A stretch of DNA of 15,882 nucleotides, taken from Symbiodinium natans (taxonomy: Eukaryota; Sar; Dinophyceae; Suessiales; Symbiodiniaceae). Positions within the stretch are counted from its first letter, which is position 1; every line of letters begins with the position of its first letter. The position numbers and the translations under genes are program-made. Shown one piece after another: positions 10,401-14,757 of the stretch. Below the pieces are notes generated by a model. It saw only the letters and a list, made by a program, of their open reading frames with translations, was not told where the DNA came from and searched no databases. Where the stretch lies: positions 252,001-267,882 of the forward strand of contig CAJNDS010002825.1 in NCBI GenBank assembly GCA_905221605.1, in the 5' to 3' direction.

Positions 10401-11338
10401 GTTTACCGTTGCATCTGCCATCCGCATTGCCGCGCTTTTTTGCAGGTGTGCGGCAGATCGACAGGAACATTCCAACCCCCAAAAAGGTCTCACTGTGGAG
10501 CCTCTGCGGCAAATGGCATGTACAGGATCCTTTATTTTCAGGGCACTCCAAGCTAGCGCGGGTTTCCCTGGCCCATGTGTTGGCAGGGCAGATCATAGGA
10601 AGAGGTGGATGCTCTCTGCTTGGCACCACAAGCAACAAGCGCACAATTGATCACGCTGCGCGTGAGCGTTGCAACTAGGACGGCAGTTCTCACTTCTGGT
10701 GTGCATTTCCGAGCCCGTGACGCTGAAAGGCGCAAGCCAAGAGCCAAGGACACACATGGGTGCTTCGGGCCCTTTCCTCAATGCTGCTGCGGTGCCTGTG
10801 ATCCCACCCTTTGCCGAGTGCTGGTGCCACCTGGCCCTGCTTTGAGATTTGAGAGTCAGAAGCCCCTTGTTTTTCTTGAGGGTTCCCCCCCAAACAAAAG
10901 GGATCATCAGAATACAAGAGGGCACTTCACTGAGAGAGAGAGAGCTCGATGGCACCTTTTCTCAGAGCTACCTTCTCGGGGCAACCCAAAGTGCGTCCAG
11001 CTGTCCCGTACTGTAGCCTCATTTTCGGAATCAGAGGGGCCCAGGGGCCCTTCCTTTTTCTTCTTTGGGGGCACTTGGAGCCTGGGGACATTTCAGAGTT
11101 TAACAGGTTTAACACGTACAAAGGCCGCTGGATCGATGATGGCTTGGAGCCGGAGAGCGTGACGCACGCCCCTCGGCGCCAGCCATGTAAGGGGGGGCCC
11201 TTAGTGGGGGGGGGGGGGGAAAGGGAGGGGGGGGGCATGAGCGAGCGAGTTGTGGAGATGGAGAATGACATGGGAATCGTCCTCTTTCAGGTCATCTTCA
11301 ACCTCTACCTTGGTCCCAGGCCCGAAGGGCCATCCAGC
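177..11338 (+). CDS. Sulfatase family (arylsulfatase-like) gene, about 25 exons, 5' end outside window
   Basis: Sulfatases hydrolyse sulfate esters using a formylglycine made from a signature Cys; most act in the secretory pathway, lysosome or outside the cell. Visible in order: DDMGWNQ (metal-binding Asp pair, exon at 177), TPNID (exon 2), CAPSRGALQTGR (formylglycine signature, Cys about residue 55 of the model), GYRTHLNGKWGIG, the IILEHN block, FLTSDNGGA (metal-binding Asp-Asn), YPLRGGK (conserved Lys), SINDLSETW, and YFDLHLDPFEQKNL near the C-terminus. The modelled part up to 10486 is about 455 residues, close to a normal sulfatase (about 480-550). The reading frame is open to the left edge, so the start codon and any signal peptide lie upstream. 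Most donors are GC or GA. Two residues that are usually catalytic His appear to be missing. The family is clear; substrate is unknown. The part after about 9721 is a phase-compatible extension I do not recognise and could belong to another gene. Confidence 0.85.
300..355 (+). CDS. Sulfatase exon 2: TPNID motif
   Basis: Starts after CCAG with VGFRARPANLDVVTPNID. TPNID corresponds to the sulfatase TPNLD that leads into the first helix. It ends in phase 2 at TG before a GC donor (gcccct); joining to the G at 581 gives Trp and keeps the frame. Intron 356-580 is 225 bp and largely TA microsatellite. Confidence 0.8.
431..546. repeat. TA/CATA microsatellite in intron 2
   Basis: A run of TATACA, CATGTATG and ATATAT units fills half of the 225-bp intron. 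The segment near 512-537 is nearly self-complementary (ATAGATATAT...ATATCTAT), so a hairpin is likely. Confidence 0.9.
581..619 (+). CDS. Sulfatase exon 3: ASEGIIMDRFYA
   Basis: Reads MASEGIIMDRFY, matching the family pattern (LAxEGxxLDxxYxQ) directly upstream of the catalytic Cys. It ends in phase 2 at GC before a GA donor (gagact). Splicing to 725 yields FYATPWCAPSR. Intron 620-724 is 105 bp. Confidence 0.8.
725..765 (+). CDS. Sulfatase exon 4: formylglycine signature CAPSR
   Basis: Reads TPWCAPSRGALQT, with the final G completed by exon 5 (TG-R). This is the sulfatase signature C-x-P-S-R-x4-TG, whose Cys (735-737) is expected to be oxidised to formylglycine. The Arg four residues later is also present. 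The donor is GC (gcgcga). The intact motif argues against a decayed copy. Confidence 0.9.
766..1339 (+). other. Intron 4 (GC-AG, 574 bp)
   Basis: No coding, RNA or mobile element signal is seen here. It holds short chance ORFs on both strands only. The boundary pair is GC donor at 766 and AAG|G acceptor at 1340. Confidence 0.65.
1340..1381 (+). CDS. Sulfatase exon 5: post-signature loop NPYIANNA
   Basis: Starts after GAAG with GT and completes Gly-Arg of the signature, then reads LDVLNPYIANNA. A GC donor at 1382 (gctgcc) in phase 1 joins to 2295 and gives GVQPNTL. Reading on past 1382 instead gives a second sulfatase-looking phrase in another frame (LPKGIPEG); a second possible GC donor there is an alternative I consider less likely. 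Confidence 0.7.
1382..2294 (+). other. Intron 5 (GC-AG, 913 bp)
   Basis: Contains a 204-codon open frame (1553-2167) rich in Arg and Ser with no recognisable motif; I treat it as non-coding. The acceptor is TATAG|G. Nothing else is identifiable. Confidence 0.55.
2295..2335 (+). CDS. Sulfatase exon 6: helix before the GKW motif
   Basis: Reads VQPNTLTIGKRLK, equivalent to the family T-LA--LKEAGY helix. The acceptor is TAG followed by GGG. It ends in phase 0 at AAG before a GA donor (gacact); joining to 2489 gives RLKEMGYRTHLNGKW. The intron, 2336-2488 (153 bp), ends in an 11-C run directly before the AAG acceptor. Confidence 0.75.
2489..2574 (+). CDS. Sulfatase exon 7: GYRTHLNGKWGIG motif
   Basis: Reads EMGYRTHLNGKWGIGGG then AFLNTPMGMGYE, matching the second sulfatase signature (GYxTxxxGKWHxG) and the following loop. 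The Lys of GKW is present, but the position normally held by catalytic His is Gly (KWG, codon GGC at 2525-2527). A GC donor at 2575 in phase 2 gives GYETFMGW, aligning with family GFDxFxG; a GT donor two bases further is an alternative. Confidence 0.9.
2752..2800 (+). CDS. Sulfatase exon 8: TFMGWFGD loop
   Basis: Reads TFMGWFGDSMESCDGT, the equivalent of the family TFLGYYxG region. The acceptor is CAG|G. The 3' boundary is less certain: a phase-0 GA donor (gagcct) at 2801 fits joining to 3850, but another small exon in the 1.05-kb gap is possible. Confidence 0.65.
2801..3849 (+). other. Intron 8 (GA-AG, about 1.05 kb)
   Basis: Holds a 210-codon open frame (2986-3618) of low-complexity character without motifs, degenerate CCCTAAA words near 3568-3625, and a short inverted repeat CCCTTAA-gcc-TTTAAGGG at 3735-3752. 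One or more small exons could be hidden here. Confidence 0.5.
3850..3954 (+). CDS. Sulfatase exon 9: DEK...IILEHN block and beta strand
   Basis: Reads ELDDVADEKIRRRSRQIILE then HNYEEALLFFASTPR. This resembles the family segment (TDRAIDIIExHxxxxPLFLYLA) before the conserved His. The frame remains open upstream to 3796, so the start may be earlier. The donor is GT (gtcagt), one of few canonical ones. No His follows the strand in this model. Confidence 0.6.
4610..4728. repeat. Tandem array of 8-bp unit AGGCCTCT
   Basis: About a dozen copies of AGGCCTCT with variants (GGGCCTCT, and an AGGCCGCCTCT insertion form repeated three times). It ends 30 bp before the ATG of the nested ORF. The units are palindromic at AGGCCT. 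Confidence 0.95.
4758..5099 (+). CDS. Possible nested 113-codon ORF with hydrophobic N-terminus and coiled coil
   Basis: Lies wholly inside sulfatase intron 3955-5344, same strand, with an ATG start. The N-terminus has a hydrophobic stretch (WWVLVWTLLAFY) that could be a signal peptide or anchor. The middle reads FADDWHLSVRDFLGISD. The C-terminal half is charged and heptad-like, with a 14-residue repeat (QEQEKMRK twice), encoded by a near-perfect 26-nt repeat at 4997-5022 and 5039-5064. It ends right after a six-G run; the other two frames stay peptide-like afterwards (for example RQKPATAFVAYFEDPL to a stop at 5197-5199), hinting at a frameshift. It could be a small intron-borne gene, a retroposed fragment or chance. 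Function unknown. Confidence 0.35.
   Translation: MAIAQTTGRWWVLVWTLLAFYPRWPETLFAGVPARGYSRKVSVSRSSFADDWHLSVRDFLGISDVLREPKAIRQEQKAVRQEQEKMRKDVTIVKQEQEKMRKVLQSCKLEGGL
5345..5400 (+). CDS. Sulfatase exon 10: PPAYIPPKEW segment
   Basis: Starts after GCAG and reads VFLQKLVEQPPAYIPPKEW. This corresponds in position to the family stretch (HxPLQxPxxY). Similarity is modest, but phase 0 entry and phase 2 exit fit both neighbours; the TG|G join restores Trp. The donor is GC (gcgagc). Confidence 0.5.
5401..6646 (+). other. Intron 10 (GC-AG, 1246 bp)
   Basis: Contains a 15-G run (5657-5671) and GAAGAA- and GAGAGG-rich purine stretches (6290-6500). No supported gene on either strand. The acceptor is a weak CAAG|G without a long pyrimidine tract. 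Confidence 0.5.
6647..6705 (+). CDS. Sulfatase exon 11: LRSATYGAL segment
   Basis: Starts after CAAG and reads QNLTHPTNEDLRSATYGAL, matching the family RRxYxAMV helix that precedes the DNGG strand. It carries one N-glycosylation sequon (NLT). The donor appears to be GA (gatgcc) in phase 1, completing a Glu with exon 12. Confidence 0.6.
6811..6844. repeat. CT microsatellite in intron 11
   Basis: About 15 TC units, 40 bp upstream of the exon 12 acceptor, where a polypyrimidine tract is expected. Confidence 0.95.
6883..6993 (+). CDS. Sulfatase exon 12: TSDNGG metal-binding motif
   Basis: Reads YVDWVIGDLTWALTELKQYQ then NTIVFLTSDNGGAIYA. TSDNGG carries the Asp and Asn that complete the metal site. 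It is the clearest sulfatase block in the window. The acceptor is AAG followed by A, an exception to the AG|G rule. The donor is GC (gctgaa). Confidence 0.92.
7222..7274 (+). CDS. Sulfatase exon 13: YPLRGGK motif
   Basis: Reads TANNNYPLRGGKFNNFE, matching the family NWPLRGxKxxxWEGG; the Lys corresponds to a conserved active-site residue. The acceptor is GAG|G in phase 1. The donor is a canonical GT (gtgccc). Intron 6994-7221 is 228 bp. Confidence 0.9.
7391..7499. repeat. CT microsatellite grading into CTCTTTAGCC tandem repeat in intron 13
   Basis: About 15 CT units (7393-7423) followed by five degenerate copies of a CTCTCTTTAGCC-like unit to 7495. Each copy looks like a 3' splice site, but its AG is followed by C or T. 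The true acceptor, GCGAG|G, is at 7505. Confidence 0.9.
7506..7586 (+). CDS. Sulfatase exon 14: GGQRVNALFSGGW
   Basis: Reads GGQRVNALFSGGWVTETLQK, continuing the WEGG-x-RV motif of the previous exon. The acceptor is GCGAG|G, downstream of several CT-rich TTTAG decoys. The 3' end is uncertain: GC at 7566 or GA at 7587 are both phase 0, and the frame stops at 7593. Confidence 0.85.
7816..7879 (+). CDS. Sulfatase exon 15: SINDLSETW segment
   Basis: Reads YHVQPFTSNTVMSINDLSET then W, matching the family segment alvHxxDwxxT (Asp and Thr kept). The start is uncertain; 7816 is after CAG in phase 0, but the frame is open to 7729. The donor is GC (gcgcag) in phase 1. Confidence 0.6.
8335..8384 (+). 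CDS. Sulfatase exon 16: PLTGVPMWRAI segment
   Basis: Reads PLTGVPMWRAIFEKTQ, resembling the family P-xDGxxxWPLI stretch. The acceptor is GAG|G. The typical LAGVDP stretch before it was not found, so a small exon may be missed or the exon may begin further upstream in the same frame. The donor is GC after CAG. Confidence 0.5.
8680..8719 (+). CDS. Sulfatase exon 17: VPRKITYSEVMEL
   Basis: Positioned after GCAG in phase 0. VPRKIT resembles the family SPRTEI motif that follows the WPLI segment. It ends in phase 1 before a canonical GT donor (gtgact); the join to 8847 gives ELRVGANIV without a frame break. Confidence 0.5.
8847..8890 (+). CDS. Sulfatase exon 18: VGANIVDLKKIWFT
   Basis: Acceptor CAG|G after a pyrimidine tract. 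The phase agrees with exon 17. The 3' end is set by a phase-0 GA donor (gaaacc), but the reading continues to TETPR, so a slightly longer exon is possible. An extra exon near 9313 (EFDSGFALR) cannot be excluded. Confidence 0.45.
8891..9362 (+). other. Intron 18 (GA-AG, 472 bp)
   Basis: Nothing firmly identifiable. A possible exon at 9313-9342 (EFDSGFALRQ after GTGCAG) lies near its 3' end, only 20 bp from the next acceptor, so it is not called. Confidence 0.4.
9363..9462 (+). CDS. Sulfatase exon 19: TLISDGNWTPNF segment
   Basis: Reads ENSTLISDGNWTPNFPNNSQ followed by FIPDFAYKYVRPC. TLISDGNW occupies the place of the family alIxGdwKL strand. Two sequons (NST, NWT) and possibly NNS suggest secretion. 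The acceptor is CAG|G. A GC donor at 9463 in phase 1 fits the next exon. Confidence 0.75.
9648..9721 (+). CDS. Sulfatase exon 20: YFDLHLDPFEQKNL C-terminal motif
   Basis: Reads QPYCYFDLHLDPFEQKNLPL then DPLQ. This is the family LFDLxxDPxExxNLA motif near the sulfatase C-terminus. Read through, the frame stops at 9755-9757 after 11 more codons, giving one possible protein end; a GA donor at 9722 in phase 0 would instead continue to 10173. Confidence 0.75.
9722..10172 (+). other. Intron 20 or 3' flank (451 bp)
   Basis: If exon 20 reads through, the protein ends at 9757 and this is flank; if spliced, it is a GA-AG intron. It holds a 10-C run near 9881-9890. No gene is seen. Confidence 0.4.
10173..10254 (+). 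CDS. Probable sulfatase exon 21: FLVEALRQEVREDW helix
   Basis: Follows GCGCAG and reads GAAPSFLVEALRQEVREDWD then LFVIDTS. Sulfatases commonly end with a helix after the DPxExxNL motif, so the fit is plausible. Phase 0 entry matches exon 20; a GC donor in phase 1 matches exon 22. Confidence 0.5.
10446..10486 (+). CDS. Probable exon 22: VRQIDRNIPTPKK
   Basis: CAG|G acceptor, phase 1, and a canonical GT donor (gtctca). The reading chains with both neighbours. No motif is recognised on its own; support is phase, codon texture and splice signals only. Confidence 0.42.
10749..10819 (+). CDS. Probable exon 23: Cys-rich segment
   Basis: Reads HGCFGPFPQCCCGACDPTLC, with six Cys in 20 residues including CCC. 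AAG|G acceptor in phase 0; GC donor (gctggt) in phase 2. A Cys-dense segment after a sulfatase core would suit a disulfide-stabilised secreted extension. The family is not recognised, and the frame choice is the main risk. Confidence 0.4.
11107..11158 (+). CDS. Probable exon 24: FNTYKGRWIDDGLEPES
   Basis: ACAG|G acceptor in phase 2, ending in phase 0 before a canonical GT donor (gtgacg). The peptide is well-formed, with C-ending codons like the sulfatase exons. No family is recognised. Confidence 0.5.
11196..11236. repeat. G-run cluster
   Basis: Three G runs (about 7, 13 and 9 bases) separated by short spacers between exons 24 and 25; could form a G-quadruplex in DNA or in the intron RNA. 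Confidence 0.85.
11291..11338 (+). CDS. Probable exon 25: VIFNLYLGPRPEGPSS
   Basis: Preceded by a strong acceptor (pyrimidine tract then CAG|G) and followed by a good GT donor (gtgagc), both in phase 0. It is an ordinary canonical exon in its splice sites. Function not recognised. Confidence 0.5.
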
Positions 11339-11739
11339 GTGAGCTTGAGCGCAGTTTACACACAAGGTTTTTGTTTTGCTGCTAGGCCTTGCCAGAGGCT
11401 TCGGCTTCGGGTAAGTTGTGTTGGCTCATTGTTTCCCTCTTGGCCTGTGGGCTTTTTCGGACCTGGAGCACGCCCCATTCATAAGCTGTGCAAACTCCAT
11501 GAACCCCATAGGGCACTCCGGGTTATGTTTTTTCGAGGTCGCGGTCTAATAACCTGCATCCCAATGCTTGGCGTGGAATATTCAAAGGCCACAAACCCCT
11601 CCCCCTTGAAACCCTGAAGTCTGAACCCTAAAAGCCTTTAAAAGTAGCCTAACGCCCGAGGCATTAGAATACATTAAAAGCTTGATCGGGGCGATGAACC
11701 CGAATGGAGACACGTGTCACGTAAACGGTGAACAAAGAG
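11339..11739 (+). other. Intron 25 or intergenic stretch (401 bp)
   Basis: No coding signal. Includes degenerate telomere-like words (AAACCCTGAA, GAACCCTAAAAG) near 11608-11632. The boundary between sulfatase gene and a possible second gene could fall here. Confidence 0.4.
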
Positions 11740-11886
11740 GACGCGGCGCACGACACGAGATCCGAAGGCAAGTGTTTTATCTATCTCTCTTTGTCTCTCG
11801 CTATCTCTCTCTCTCTCTCTCTCTCTCTGTTTCTGGTATCTCTCGTTCTCTCTCTCGGTCTTATCGCTGTCTCGCTCTGTCTCTGT

Positions 11887-11925
<39 letters not shown>

Positions 11926-11982
11926 TCTCTCTCATATCTCGCTCTCTCCTTTCCGGCCCCGAACAGCTGCATCAAGGAGCGT
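11740..11982 (+). CDS. Two candidate small exons (11740-11771 and 11967-11982) around a CT-repeat intron
   Basis: The first follows AAGAG|G and reads DAAHDTRSEG, ending at a GT donor (gtgttt) in phase 2. The second follows GAACAG and reads CIKER. The intron between them, 11772-11966, is almost entirely CT microsatellite, a likely polypyrimidine tract. Phases agree with exon 25, but the peptides are too short to be convincing. Confidence 0.28.
11779..11950. repeat. Long imperfect CT microsatellite
   Basis: About 170 bp of CT repeats with scattered TCTGT, TCTCG and TATCT interruptions, filling the candidate intron 11772-11966. Confidence 0.95.
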
Positions 11983-12114
11983 GTAGTTTAGTATAGTTCC
12001 TGTGGCTGTTCGCGGCGCCGGGAGGAGGAAGGTCATAGAAAGGTTGTTGTTCAGCGCGGCCGAAGGAACAAGTAGTAAAAGCAAGTTTCAAGAAGCTCGT
12101 CGGCCGGCGGGTCC

Positions 12115-12363
12115 TTGCGGCAGGACTCTTCAAATAGTTGCGGCGGCGGCACTCATCTAAGCTTCAAAAGTGCTGACTGTTTCGCGGATGAGGCACCCCA
12201 CGTGCCTCACCCTCGTGACTGTCAGGATTTTTCTGAGGGCCTCAGCACCAAGCCAAGCTTCAAAAAGCGACTGCAGTTACGAGGAGGCGCCTTCCACGTG
12301 CCTCCTCCCGACTACAATTGTGAAGCAAAAGCGCAGCCCCCAAAAACTCATATCCTTCCCTGA
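12115..12363 (+). CDS. Candidate exon block with two 32-residue Cys-bearing repeats
   Basis: One open frame spans a 96-bp (32-codon) imperfect duplication. Repeat 1 contains SFKSADC...APHVPHPRDC; repeat 2 contains SFKK...AFHVPPPDYNC. Conserved positions are SFK, A-HVP-P and the final Cys. HPRDC is reminiscent of the chitin-binding peritrophin motif, but the remaining Cys spacing does not match, so no domain is claimed. Exon limits are not resolved; splice-like AG|G sites exist inside at 12188 and 12284. Confidence 0.35.
   Translation: MRQDSSNSCGGGTHLSFKSADCFADEAPHVPHPRDCQDFSEGLSTKPSFKKRLQLRGGAFHVPPPDYNCEAKAQPPKTHILP
12159..12330 (+). repeat. Imperfect 96-bp tandem duplication
   Basis: AAGCTTCAAAA occurs at 12159 and 12255, and CCACGTGCCTC recurs about 96 bp apart (near 12198 and 12294). 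Period 96 keeps the reading frame of the overlapping ORF. Confidence 0.8.
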
Positions 12364-12550
12364 CCGTCACAGCACTTTTTTATGCTCTTCACATGCTTTT
12401 TGAGCATCGAAAGGCACGAGAGAAAGAGACGATAGTTGCCCCCCCAAAAAGGCTTCTCTTTTCCGCAAAACTGCAGCTCGATGCGATTTGCGGGCGCCAG
12501 CCCGCATTGCACTTTCTTCGCTTCTCTTCGAACACAGAAAACAGCAGAGC

Positions 12551-12592
12551 AATATATATATATATATATGCATACATACATACATACATATA
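12551..12592. repeat. TA then CATA microsatellite
   Basis: Ten TA units followed by CATACATACATACATATAG; the same unit types appear at 431-546 and 15006-15081. Confidence 0.95.
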
Positions 12593-12653
12593 GCATTGTA
12601 TGCAACAACCGGCAAATCAGTAATGCTTGCGGGTGCCGCATCCTCTTTCGCAG

Positions 12654-12691
12654 AGAAAGCGTGCGAGCAACTGGGAGACTGCCACGGGAAG
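12654..12691 (+). CDS. Candidate exon: KACEQLGDCHGK
   Basis: TTTCGCAG acceptor and a strong GT donor (gtgcgt) enclose a short Cys-containing reading, KACEQLGDCHGK. It fits a Cys-rich extracellular protein together with its neighbours, but is only 13 codons. A further short piece (HAVCQ, 12831-12846, between TGTAG and a GT donor) may follow in compatible phase. Confidence 0.33.
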
Positions 12692-12978
12692 GTGCGTCGA
12701 CGATGCGGCTGCCCAGCTCGCGCCGGGTGCACTCCGATGTACCTGTGCTCATCAGCTTGCGCTCCTTCCACCCATGCCTTGGGGCTTAGGTTGAGGACAC
12801 TAACGCCCTGGGAACCCTCTCATTTTGTAGCATGCGGTATGTCAAGGTATCAATGTCGACCAGGGGGTCCTTCTCAAAAAACGGGGCTCTTTTTTCCGCA
12901 AGCCGCGACTGTCATCCTCTCTTCTCAGCGCACTACGATGGACTTCGGACTGGGGAAAGAGATCGGGGGACTGGACTC

Positions 12979-13021
12979 GGTCACTAGGTCACTAGGTCAC
13001 TAGGTCACTAGGTCACTAGGT
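12979..13021. repeat. Tandem array of 8-bp unit CACTAGGT
   Basis: Five perfect copies of CACTAGGT, preceded by GACTCGGT. It directly follows a coding-like reading (MDFGLGKEIGGLDS) that ends at a GT inside the array. Confidence 0.95.
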
Positions 13022-13234
13022 ATTAGCCCATTGGAGGACTCGAAGAGGGGAGTCGATGAGATTTGGGAGTCTCCTTGAAGGGGCAGGGGGGAGGGGACAC
13101 CGAGAACCGCCCAGGTCGACCGCCCCTGCGCCTCACGCAGGCGCCAGAAGAAGAGCAAGGGAGGGAGTTGAGGGGGCTGAAAAGAGGGAAAAAGTGGTAG
13201 AGGCTCTGATTTGTTTTAGTTTTCGTTTTTTTCG

Positions 13235-13258
13235 CTCTCTCTCTCTCTCTCTCTCTTT
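13235..13258. repeat. CT microsatellite at 3' end of an intron
   Basis: About ten CT units, 22 bp upstream of the TGCAGAG acceptor for exon 13281-13340. Confidence 0.95.
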
Positions 13259-13280
13259 TTCTGCGTCTGTCTCTGCAGAG

Positions 13281-13340
13281 GCCCCCATCCCGTGGAACTT
13301 GTCGGAGGCGCTGTGGGCCGAGATCGGCTTCGAGACCGAG
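13281..13340 (+). CDS. Exon of unrecognised protein: APIPWNLSEALWAEIGFETE
   Basis: Preceded by a CT microsatellite and TGCAGAG, then reads APIPWNLSEALWAEIGFETE in phase 0. C/G-ending codons match the sulfatase exons and contrast with the flanking introns. One sequon (NLS). The donor seems to be GA (gagaga). It starts the phase-compatible chain that runs to the right edge. Confidence 0.5.
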
Positions 13341-13372
13341 GAGAGAGAAATATCCCCCGCCCAGGCAAACTC

Positions 13373-13460
13373 AAAGAGTCAATTAGAATCAATTAGAGTC
13401 AATTAGAGTCAATTAGAGTCAAAGAGTCAAAGAGTCAAAGAGTCAAAGAGTCAAAGACAA
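13373..13460. repeat. Tandem array with 10-bp unit AGAGTCAATT turning into 8-bp unit AGAGTCAA
   Basis: Four copies of (A/G)AGTCAATTAG followed by five copies of AGAGTCAA. The change is simple loss of TT from the unit. It lies in the intron after exon 13281-13340. Confidence 0.95.
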
Positions 13461-13641
13461 AGAGAGCAAAGCTTCTTCGCTTTCTCAACAAGATAAACAA
13501 GCTTTCAAAGGACTCTGAGGGCAGAAGTTCAGGGCTGAGCGACTAGTTTCTTTCATGTGCTCTAAGGAGTTCAGAGGGCGGCGCGTTCAGGGCTTTCGAT
13601 TCTTGGGGGAGCCTCTGTGCCTCCTTTTTTGGTCTCGGGAG

Positions 13642-13670
13642 GACTTCGACCGGATCCGGAAAGCTGAGTG
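13642..13670 (+). CDS. Exon of unrecognised protein: DFDRIRKAEW
   Basis: GGGAG|G acceptor in phase 0, continuing the previous exon as FETE-DFDRIRKAE. It ends at TG before GC (gctcgt), so Trp is completed by the G at 13894. A GT donor four bases later (13675) is an alternative. Confidence 0.45.
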
Positions 13671-13893
13671 GCTCGTGGGGCCATTCTCGCTTCCCGTGCC
13701 CCTGCTGCTCTTGGAATGGAACTTGCCGGTGATCGCAGGCGGAAACGCGGAAAACGGAACCCGGAACGGAACCGCTTCCCGGATTTTGGAGGGATGTGTT
13801 CCACACTGTTCTCAGAGTTGTTCAACATTGTTCAAAAGCCAACGGCCTTCACCTGTCAGGTGTCTTTTAGTCTCGGGTGATCTTGGATGCCAG

Positions 13894-14036
13894 GCCGCGA
13901 GTGCCTTGCTCTGCGCAAAGCGAGAGTCGCCTGGGAGGCTTGCGGGCGATGAACGACCGCATCGGTTTCGCCAACTGGGCCAACATCGGAAAGTACCCCT
14001 TCAATCTGGCCTATACTGATCACTGCCACTTGGGGC
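13894..14036 (+). CDS. Exon of unrecognised protein: AMNDRIGFANWANIGKYPFN
   Basis: CCAG|G acceptor in phase 2, then PRVPCSAQSE...LRAMNDRIGF...NIGKYPFNLAYTDHC. It is the longest exon of the downstream chain and strongly coding in character. The end at 14036 is chosen for a GA donor in phase 1, which fits the next exon. I could not place it in a family. Confidence 0.5.
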
Positions 14037-14166
14037 GATTTGGGGTTCTCAATTGGTGACTCTCAAAACCTCAAGACCTCCCCAGGACCCCAGAGAAAGG
14101 GGGGACATGGGCATGGCGGCGCAATTATGCATTTGAGCACTCTTTCAGCACTCTTTGAGCACTCAG

Positions 14167-14210
14167 GTCCTGAGTTTGACATCTTCACCGCGCCGACGCC
14201 CGTCACCCAG
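14167..14210 (+). CDS. Exon of unrecognised protein: PEFDIFTAPTPVTQ
   Basis: CTCAG|G acceptor in phase 1 and a GC donor (gccagg) after CAG. The reading PEFDIFTAPTPVTQ joins in phase 0 to VTDWLLSAG at 14670. The joined VTQVTDWLLSAG slightly resembles the sulfatase HVTDW segment, too weakly for a call. Confidence 0.5.
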
Positions 14211-14669
14211 GCCAGGGGCATTTAGGCCCTGCTCTCTCGTTGCTTCCTTTGTTTTTTCTCATCTTTCTCTCTCTCTCGCTGTCTCGCTGTCTCTTTCCTT
14301 TAGTTTGTTTCTTCTCTCATATCTCTCATATCTGAGAGACCTAGTTGTGGGGAGGTCCTCTTGAATGCGAGGGCTCCGAGGGCTCCCCCAAAAGACACGA
14401 GAGAGAGAGAAGAGAGAACACGGGGAGATGTGAGACGTGGGGGAGATGTGGGGGAGATGTGGGGAAGGGGAGGAAGGGGGTAGAGAAGGGTAGAGAACTG
14501 CGGAGAGAATCGAGAGAATCGGGGGTGGTTCAGAACACTCTTGAGTTCTCCAGATGCTGAGACCGGCTCTCCCCGAGTTTTGCTCTCCGTGTTCTGCGGG
14601 CGTCCCTTTCTCCTTTCTCCTGTCCTCTCTACATTTTTCGCTGCGTTTCAATTCACGGGCCTTTGAGAG
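14211..14669 (+). other. Intron with CT-rich 5' part and GA-rich middle (GC-AG, 459 bp)
   Basis: CT/CGCTGTCT repeats at 14256-14330 are followed by GAGAGAGAGAAGAGAGA and repeated GGGGGAGATGTG units at 14400-14480. The two halves are complementary in composition and could fold back on each other. Confidence 0.55.
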
Positions 14670-14757
14670 GTGACGGACTGGCTCCTGTCTGCCGGGATCT
14701 TCAACAATCCCACGGGGGGAGCTGGCAACGGCACGGAGAGGACTCCTACAGCTTTTT
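14670..14757 (+). CDS. Exon of unrecognised protein: VTDWLLSAGIFNNPTGGAG
   Basis: GAGAG|G acceptor in phase 0, then VTDWLLSAGIFNNPTGGAG and NGTERTPTAF, ending at a textbook GT donor (gtaagt). The NGT sequon suggests an extracellular or luminal location. Confidence 0.57.
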
